From positions 1-49,964 of the forward strand of contig JAFEDG010000163.1 of the NCBI GenBank assembly GCA_018241745.1: DNA of 49,964 nucleotides. The letters are read 5' to 3'. The position numbers and the translations under genes were made by a program. Position 1 is the stretch's first letter. Every line of letters starts with the position of its first letter. Positions 45,256-49,964 of this stretch are shown here, piece by piece. The notes under the pieces are model-generated. The model made no database searches, had not been told where the DNA came from, and was given only the letters and a program-made list of their open reading frames with translations. Source of the DNA: Pseudomonadota bacterium (GTDB lineage: Bacteria; Pseudomonadota; Gammaproteobacteria; Burkholderiales; Casimicrobiaceae).

Positions 45256-46557
45256 TCACAGCGGCGAGCACATCGCGATGCCTGGGCCGTAGCCTTCCGG
45301 CACCCAGCCCAGCGTGATCATGCGCTGCCGCTCGCCGGCATCGATCGTGAACCGGTGATTGGGCGCGCCGCCCATGCCGTTGTTGTACAGCCGGTAAACG
45401 CCGATGCCTGACGGGCATTCGCCGTTCTCCGCGGGAATCACGGTGACGAACGCACTGCCGGTTTCCAGCTTCCAGTCGGGAAACGCGGCGAGCGTCTCCT
45501 CGCATCCGAAGCCGCGCGCCGCGTAGAAATGCGAACTCTTCGGCGCGAACGAATCGTTGTAGAACCGGCAGACTTCCGCGGCGCCCGCTGGCGGCGCGAT
45601 CGCATCCGGCTTGTACATCCGGAACGAATAGCCCGTACGCACCCAGTCCTGGAACGGCGGCACGCGGGCGTCGAGCACGGCGATCTCGTTGGCGTCCGCC
45701 GTCAGGAAGTAATGATCGTAAGGCGGATAGTAGTACTCGACGACCTGGACCATCGAGCTCTGCTCCGGCGTGAGTACGGTCAACTCGCCCGGGACGAAGA
45801 TCTGTGCATCGACGATGCCGTTGATCGTGTAGACCTGCGGCGGCGACGCGGTGCTCGCAAGGTACAGCACGGCGCTGTACGTGCCGGCGGGGAGCGGCGG
45901 CATGTCTACCGACAACGCGTGGCCCGGCGGTGGGGGCGAAACTGGAATGCAGTCCGGCCGTGGCGTTTGCGTCCCCGTGACGCGGATGACGTTGTCCACG
46001 ACGGTGGCGGCGGCGTCGAGCACCTCCATGCAGCGCGGAAAACTGTTGCTGTCCATGTTGAAGGACAGCGTAAAAGGCTCGTCCGTCGTCGGCTCGGAGG
46101 GCAACGTGGCGACGCAGTGGTCGAACGGGCAACGCGGGGTCACGTAGGCCGCGAGCGGCGGGGCGACCGTGAACGCGCCCGACTGCGCCGCTCCCCCTCC
46201 CGTATACGTCCACGTGACCGCGTAGGTGCCCGGCGGCTGGATGCCCAGGTCGACGTGCAGCGACGTCACGCCGGCGGGCGGCACGCCGCAAGGACCCATC
46301 ACGGATGTCGTCGTGATCGCGAACGCGCTCGCATCGCCGTTAACCGTCGTATCGAACGCGGCCACGCATCCGGACGGGACATTGTCCAGGTAGGCGACCG
46401 TCGAGCCGAACGCGGAGGTCGCGAAGCGCAGCGCGATCGGGTCGCCGACGCCTGCGAATGCGGTGCCGGCAGCGAGGGCCAGTGTGGCTGCACTGATCCA
46501 CGCGCGTACGCGGCGGCCGCGTCGACAAGAGGCGGGGGGACGATCGAACGTGGTCAC
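45256..46557 (-). CDS. Secreted protein with C-terminal DUF5648-like domain
   Basis: A 433-residue exported protein. The signal peptide core is WISAATLALAAGTAFA. Residues about 40-270 are beta-rich and carry several Cys (Ig- or Bap-like), including RCPFDHCVATLPSE. The last 155 residues match the DUF5648-type lectin-like repeat domain: VEYYYPPYDHYFLTADANEI, WVRTGYSFRMYKPD, VCRFYNDSFAPKSSHFYAAR and VYRLYNNGMGGAPNHRFTID, with GWVPEGYG near the end. These domains occur in surface proteins of beta-proteobacteria. GTG start with no ribosome site seen, so the true start is uncertain. Confidence 0.82.
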   Translation of the reverse strand: MTTFDRPPASCRRGRRVRAWISAATLALAAGTAFAGVGDPIALRFATSAFGSTVAYLDNVPSGCVAAFDTTVNGDASAFAITTTSVMGPCGVPPAGVTSLHVDLGIQPPGTYAVTWTYTGGGAAQSGAFTVAPPLAAYVTPRCPFDHCVATLPSEPTTDEPFTLSFNMDSNSFPRCMEVLDAAATVVDNVIRVTGTQTPRPDCIPVSPPPPGHALSVDMPPLPAGTYSAVLYLASTASPPQVYTINGIVDAQIFVPGELTVLTPEQSSMVQVVEYYYPPYDHYFLTADANEIAVLDARVPPFQDWVRTGYSFRMYKPDAIAPPAGAAEVCRFYNDSFAPKSSHFYAARGFGCEETLAAFPDWKLETGSAFVTVIPAENGECPSGIGVYRLYNNGMGGAPNHRFTIDAGERQRMITLGWVPEGYGPGIAMCSPL

Positions 46558-46648
46558 GGCGTGCGCGGGCAGGGTGACGTGGGACCCGGGAGCTTACCGC
46601 GTTCTGCGGCGGGACGCCGTCGCGCCCCCGCGCGCGCCGATCGCCGGG

Positions 46649-46683
46649 TTGCGCCAGCTAATATCAGCCGCTAATATTAGCTG
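46649..46683 (+). promoter_or_regulatory. Promoter with overlapping palindromic operator, leaderless start
   Basis: TTGCGC (46649-46654), a 17-bp spacer and TAATAT (46672-46677); the ATG starts 6 bp later at 46684, as expected for a leaderless mRNA. CAGCTAATATCAG (46655-46667), CCG and CTAATATTAGCTG (46671-46683) form a 13-bp inverted repeat with one mismatch. GCTAATAT also occurs twice as a direct repeat 14 bp apart. The operator covers spacer, -10 and start point, so bound protein would block its own transcription. Confidence 0.7.
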
Positions 46684-46890
46684 ATGGGACGCACGTTGCG
46701 CAAACAGGTTGCGCTTTATCTCGACGACGCGCAGATCGAGCTGCTCGACCGGCTGGCGAGGCGGTCGGGTCGAACCAAGCAGGACCTGCTGCGCGAGGCC
46801 GTCAACACGTTGCTGTTCGAGTACAAGGCGGTGATGACGCGGGGCGGGAAGCTCGCGCCGGCCGCAAAGCCGGACATGGCGGATGACTGA
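46684..46890 (+). CDS. Ribbon-helix-helix (CopG/MetJ/Arc-type) regulator
   Basis: A 68-residue protein. The beta strand TLRKQVALYLDDAQIELLDR leads into two helices with the turn RRSGRTKQDLLREAVNTLLF, a ribbon-helix-helix DNA-binding core, followed by a short polar tail. There is no Shine-Dalgarno site, and the palindrome ends exactly at the ATG. Such proteins dimerise and bind inverted repeats, so autoregulation is the simplest reading. The stop overlaps the kinase start by 8 bp. No toxin gene follows, so this is not an ordinary toxin-antitoxin pair. Confidence 0.85.
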   Translation: MGRTLRKQVALYLDDAQIELLDRLARRSGRTKQDLLREAVNTLLFEYKAVMTRGGKLAPAAKPDMADD

Positions 46891-48487
46891 GAGCGCCACG
46901 CTCGTCGCGCATCGGCCATTCCGATGGCAGCTGGTCGTGCCCGCGTTCGTCGCGTTGTACGTCCTCCTCGACTGGATCAGCTACGTCGATCCGTACGGCC
47001 CGCTCGGCATTACGCCGTGGAATCCGCCTCCCGGCCTGTCGATCTTCGTACTGCTGCGCTACGGGCTGTGGGTTGCACCGTGGATCGCGGTCGCTGCATT
47101 CGTCGCTGAACTCGTCGTGCGCAACGTCGCGGCACCGTGGCCGGTCAGCGTGCTGGCGTGCGCGTGGCTCGCGCTGGGTTATACAGCGGCGACGGTGATG
47201 CTCCAACGCGTGCTGCGCTTCGACCAGGCGCTTGCGTCGCTGCGCGACGCGACGGCGTTCACCGGCACCGCCGTTGCCGCCGCCTTGATCGTCGGCGCCG
47301 GCTACATCGCAATCTTTGCCGCGGCCGGCGTGGTGCCGGTCGAGGCCTTCGCGCGGTCGGTCGCGCAGTTCTGGATCGGCGACCTGATCGGGATCGTCGT
47401 CATCGTGCCGCTGCTGCTGACGTTGGCGCGAAGGCGGGCGCCGGCCGTGGCCGGCGGGCGCGTCGAGGCCGTCCTGCAATTCGCGTGCATCGGCGCCGCA
47501 CTGTTCGTCGTGTTCGGCCTGGGCATCGGCCCGGAGCTGCAGCTCTTCTACGTGTTGTTTCTCCCGTTGGTCTGGATCGCGATGCGCCGCGGCATGGCGG
47601 GGACGGCGATCGCCACCGTGCTCGTACAGCTGGGGCTGATCGCGGCGCTGACGTTTGGCGGCCATGCGCCGGGTGAAGTGATCCAGTTCCAGCTTCTGAT
47701 GCTGGCGCTCGCGCTGACAGGACTGTTTTTGGGCGTGACGGTCGAGGAGCGGCGTGGCGTGGAGCAGAAGCTGCGCGACAAGCAGTTCGAGCTCGACCGC
47801 ACGCTGCGCGCGGCGGCGGCGAGTGAACTTGCGTCCGCGCTGGCCCACGAGCTCAACCAGCCACTGTCCGCTGTCGCGTCGTACACGCGCGCGTGCCAGC
47901 TACTGCTCGAACGCGGTGATCCGCAACGCGAGTTACCGGGGATCATGCACAAGGTCGTCGCCGAGGCGAAGCGTGCCGGTACCGTCGTCCACCGGTTGCG
48001 CGAGTTCGTTCGCAGCGGCAGCGTCCGGCAGGAGGCGCTCGACGTCGACACGCTGCTGGCGACCGCCCGCGACGCTGCAGTACCGCGTGCGGAGCGGCAC
48101 GGCGTCGCGCTCGTGCTGGATGTCGCGGCTCCGCTGCCGCAGGTCCTTGCCGACCGCGTCCAGGTGGAGACGGTGCTCCATAACCTGATCGGCAACGCGA
48201 TCGACGCGTTGAAAGGCGCGACCGGCCATCGCCGCGTCGTGCTCGCCGCAGTCATGCACGACAAGCAACTCGTGCGCTTCAGCGTGACTGATACCGGTCC
48301 CGGGCTGGCGGCCGAGGTGCGCGAAACCCTGTTCCAGCCACTGGCGAGCCACAAGGCGGAAGGCCTGGGACTCGGGCTCGCCATCAGCCGCACGATCATC
48401 GAAGCCCATGGCGGGACACTCTGGGCGGCGGAAAGTGGCCCTGGGGCCACGTTCTGCTTTACGCTTCCCGTGGCCGCGCACGCATGA
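46883..48487 (+). CDS. MASE1-domain sensor histidine kinase
   Basis: A 534-residue inner-membrane kinase. Residues about 15-290 form an integral membrane MASE1 sensor with about eight spans and the typical WNPPPGLSIFVLLRYG and FWIGDLIGIVVIVPLLL segments. A short linker helix leads to HisKA with ASALAHELNQPLSAVASYTR, phospho-acceptor His322. HATPase_c shows HNLIGNAIDAL (N box), VTDTGPGL (G1) and GLGLGLAISRTI (G2). There is no PAS domain. It starts inside the RHH gene and ends overlapping the response regulator by 4 bp. The signal is unknown. Confidence 0.93.
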   Translation: MTESATLVAHRPFRWQLVVPAFVALYVLLDWISYVDPYGPLGITPWNPPPGLSIFVLLRYGLWVAPWIAVAAFVAELVVRNVAAPWPVSVLACAWLALGYTAATVMLQRVLRFDQALASLRDATAFTGTAVAAALIVGAGYIAIFAAAGVVPVEAFARSVAQFWIGDLIGIVVIVPLLLTLARRRAPAVAGGRVEAVLQFACIGAALFVVFGLGIGPELQLFYVLFLPLVWIAMRRGMAGTAIATVLVQLGLIAALTFGGHAPGEVIQFQLLMLALALTGLFLGVTVEERRGVEQKLRDKQFELDRTLRAAAASELASALAHELNQPLSAVASYTRACQLLLERGDPQRELPGIMHKVVAEAKRAGTVVHRLREFVRSGSVRQEALDVDTLLATARDAAVPRAERHGVALVLDVAAPLPQVLADRVQVETVLHNLIGNAIDALKGATGHRRVVLAAVMHDKQLVRFSVTDTGPGLAAEVRETLFQPLASHKAEGLGLGLAISRTIIEAHGGTLWAAESGPGATFCFTLPVAAHA

Positions 48488-49110
48488 TGACGACGGAATC
48501 CTCCAACCCGGAACGCACGGTGTACATCGTCGACGACGACGTCGCCGTGCGCGATTCGCTGTCGATCCTGCTGCGGCTGCACGGCTATCGCGCCGTCGCG
48601 TTTCCGTCGGGCGAGGCGTTTGTCGCATCGCTCGACGGCCCGCGGACGCCGGAGGCTGGCGTCGTGCTGCTCGACTTGCGGCTTCCCGGGCTCGGCGGCC
48701 CACAGGTGCAGGCGGAGCTCGCTGCGCGCAGGATCACGTGGCCGGTCGTCATCCTGACGGCACACGGCGACGCGGCGTCCGCGCGCAATGCGCTCAAGGC
48801 CGGCGCAAGCGATTTCATCGAGAAACCGGTCGAGGAATCCGTGCTGCTCGCGGCGCTCGAGCACGGTGCCCGCCTGCAACGCGACCTGGAGTCCGAAGCG
48901 GCGCGCAAGGCAGATCTCGAGCGCCGGCTCGCGCGCCTGACACCGCGCGAACGAGAGGTGATGGCGATGGTCGTCGAGGGGCGGCACAACCGGGAAGTCG
49001 CCCAGGTGCTCGGCATCAGCCCGCGCACCGTGGAGGTGTACAAGGCGCGCGTCATGCAGAAACTGGACGTCGACCGCCTCCCGGATCTCATCCGCCTGAC
49101 GTTGACATAA
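48484..49110 (+). CDS. FixJ/LuxR-type response regulator
   Basis: A 208-residue two-domain regulator. The receiver domain begins VYIVDDDVAVRDSLSILLRL; the acceptor Asp64 lies in VVLLDLRLPGLGG, followed by the Thr in ILTAHGD and Lys in FIEKPVEE. After a helical linker (residues about 130-150, coiled-coil-like) the LuxR helix-turn-helix is LTPREREVMAMVVEGRHNRE followed by VAQVLGISPRTVEVYKARVM. This is the FixJ/TodT/TtrR pattern paired with MASE or PAS kinases. Its start overlaps the kinase stop (ATGA; a second ATG is at 48487). It is followed by a perfect palindrome at 49117-49140. Confidence 0.94.
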   Translation: MMTTESSNPERTVYIVDDDVAVRDSLSILLRLHGYRAVAFPSGEAFVASLDGPRTPEAGVVLLDLRLPGLGGPQVQAELAARRITWPVVILTAHGDAASARNALKAGASDFIEKPVEESVLLAALEHGARLQRDLESEAARKADLERRLARLTPREREVMAMVVEGRHNREVAQVLGISPRTVEVYKARVMQKLDVDRLPDLIRLTLT

Positions 49111-49116
49111 GGGCTT

Positions 49117-49140
49117 CCCGTACGCGAATTCGCGTACGGG
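49117..49140. terminator. Perfect 24-bp palindrome after the signalling operon
   Basis: CCCGTACGCGAA followed directly by its complement, starting 7 bp after the response-regulator stop. No T-run; could be a terminator hairpin or a dyad protein site. Confidence 0.5.
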
Positions 49141-49185
49141 GCGTGCGAATTACGTCGCGAGCCGCTTCTTCGTAACCTCTTTCCA

Positions 49186-49203
49186 CCGTCGAACGGTCGA
49201 CGG
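49186..49203. promoter_or_regulatory. Inverted repeat upstream of the universal-stress-like gene
   Basis: CCGTCGA, ACGG, TCGACGG: a 7-bp inverted repeat ending 14 bp before the ATG at 49218. Possibly an operator; might be the site of the adjacent response regulator. Confidence 0.4.
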
Positions 49204-49217
49204 CCACGGAGGTTGCG

Positions 49218-49628
49218 ATGCCACGCTTGCTCATCCCGTTCGCGGAACCCGAAGGCGCCGCGCGCGCCGTCGACGCCCTGTTGCGCGAGCCGCGCGACGC
49301 TGCGCTCGTCGTGCATCTCGCAGCCGTCGTCGAGCCGCTGCGGCCCGGCAAGGTCGCGATGTTCGTCAGTGCCCAGCGTGCGGAGTCGATGGTGCGCGGC
49401 GCTGCGCGGCGCTGGCTCGCGCCGCTCGAGGCGCGCCTTGCCGCCGCGGGCATCCGGTGTGAATCCGAAGTCGTGCTCGGGCCCCCGCGACCGACGATCC
49501 GCGCGCTCGCCCAGCGTTCCGATGTCGATCGCGTGATGCTGCCGCCGGCGCGTGTCGGTACGTTGGGCCGCCGCGATATCGAGACGATCCGCGATTTGTC
49601 GCCGCATCCGGTCACGGTCGCCGCGTGA
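49218..49628 (+). CDS. Universal-stress-protein-like (UspA family)
   Basis: A 136-residue protein with the alternating strand-helix order of a Usp domain: PRLLIPFAEPEGAARAVDAL at the start (strand 1 and helix 1), a Leu/Val strand (DAALVVHLAAVVEPL), and GIRCESEVVLGPPRPTIRAL before the final helices. The usual ATP-binding Gly motif G-2x-G-9x-G(S/T) is not obvious, so it likely belongs to the non-ATP-binding type. A GGAGG site precedes the ATG. Its stop overlaps the next gene's start by 1 bp, so the two are co-expressed. Confidence 0.75.
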   Translation: MPRLLIPFAEPEGAARAVDALLREPRDAALVVHLAAVVEPLRPGKVAMFVSAQRAESMVRGAARRWLAPLEARLAAAGIRCESEVVLGPPRPTIRALAQRSDVDRVMLPPARVGTLGRRDIETIRDLSPHPVTVAA

Positions 49629-49964
49629 TGCGTACAGCTGCAAAGTGGGCGTGCCGCCTGGGCGCAGTGTTCGTGGCGTCCGCGGCGACGCCAGCGCTCG
49701 CCGCGGAAATGGGGATCAACGGCGGCAACCTGTCGCCGCTGTGGATCGTGCCGTTCGCCGGCATCCTGCTGTCGATTGCGGTCGCGCCCGTCACCGCGCC
49801 GACGTTCTGGCATCACCACTTCGGCAAGACCAGCGCGTTTTGGGCGCTCGCCTTCCTGATCCCGTTCGCGGTCCACTACGGTCCAGCGCTCGCTGTGCAA
49901 GAGGTCGCGCACACGCTGCTCGCCGAGTACATCCCGTTCATCGTGCTGCTGCTGGCGCTGTTCA
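49628..49964 (+). CDS. NhaD/CitMHS-type sodium:proton antiporter (partial, 5' part)
   Basis: The first 112 residues of a larger membrane protein; the rest lies beyond the right edge. A signal-like first span ends ATPALAAE; then GGNLSPLWIVPFAGILLSIA, TAPTFWHHHFGKTSAFWALA and VAHTLLAEYIPFIVLLLALF. The WHHHFGK motif and early re-entrant-like segments match the CitMHS_2/'sodium:proton antiporter' family. The ATG overlaps the stop of the Usp-like gene by 1 bp (TGATG). Confidence 0.85.
   Translation, partial: MRTAAKWACRLGAVFVASAATPALAAEMGINGGNLSPLWIVPFAGILLSIAVAPVTAPTFWHHHFGKTSAFWALAFLIPFAVHYGPALAVQEVAHTLLAEYIPFIVLLLALF

Noticed and set aside
46684..46890. An antitoxin of a type II toxin-antitoxin pair
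   Set aside because: The ribbon-helix-helix fold fits an antitoxin, but the overlapping next gene is a sensor kinase, not a toxin.

Overview
This window is very GC-rich, densely coded bacterial chromosome. Strong G/C third-codon bias gives long spurious antisense ORFs throughout. The gene set (Kdp potassium pump, DUF883 ribosome/membrane-anchor type protein, Burkholderia-type DinB with an extra insert, DUF3313 lipoprotein, DUF2165, DUF5648 and MASE1 kinase) points to a Gram-negative beta-proteobacterium, probably Burkholderiales. A high-GC gamma-proteobacterium cannot be excluded from sequence alone. No tRNA, rRNA, insertion sequence, integrase, phage gene or CRISPR array was seen, so this looks like ordinary chromosome with several lineage-specific operons.

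Layout. 1-3851 (minus): kdp operon, a 31-codon membrane ORF, then kdpF, kdpA and kdpB (cut by the window edge). 4007-6543 (plus): two M20 metallo-amidohydrolases. 6585-10544 (mostly minus): small envelope and hypothetical genes, GNAT, DOPA-dioxygenase-like and GST genes, the last divergent from a LysR regulator (10676-11602). 11615-14225: a hypothetical protein, a Gly/Tyr-rich secreted protein and a type IB topoisomerase. 14284-16683 (minus): queC and prfC. 16776-22696 (plus): dinB, a LprI/MliC-like lysozyme-inhibitor fusion overlapping a creA homologue, a large membrane protein, and an outer-membrane protein/DUF3313 lipoprotein pair. 22704-25151 (minus): a large repeat-containing secreted protein.

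25220-29523 is the most interesting stretch. An AraC-family regulator is divergent from a tight operon of a Rieske-fold protein that lacks both His ligands, a Spinster-like MFS transporter and a patatin-like lipoprotein phospholipase. The intergenic region holds two copies of a TGTC-type direct repeat 49 bp apart. I infer a lipid-remodelling or lysolipid-transport module. Next come a Tat-exported phospholipase C-family enzyme with a YecA/SEC-C protein (29528-31631), and a 1.2 kb stretch (31632-32838) with small ORFs and strong RNA hairpins leading to a TetR gene.

33563-35511 is a DUF2334 deacetylase/glycosyltransferase pair. 35639-40405 is a four-gene minus-strand cluster: M28 peptidase, S10-like carboxypeptidase lipoprotein, EF-hand-like protein and DUF2721 protein. 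40596-46557 holds an enolase-superfamily enzyme, an aldo/keto reductase, a double aspartyl protease with PDZ domain followed by DUF2165, and a secreted DUF5648-like protein. 46649-49110 is a compact signalling operon: a ribbon-helix-helix regulator with a near-perfect palindromic operator over its own promoter (apparently leaderless), a MASE1 histidine kinase and a FixJ-type response regulator, all overlapping. The window ends with a universal-stress-like protein and the start of a NhaD/CitMHS-type antiporter.
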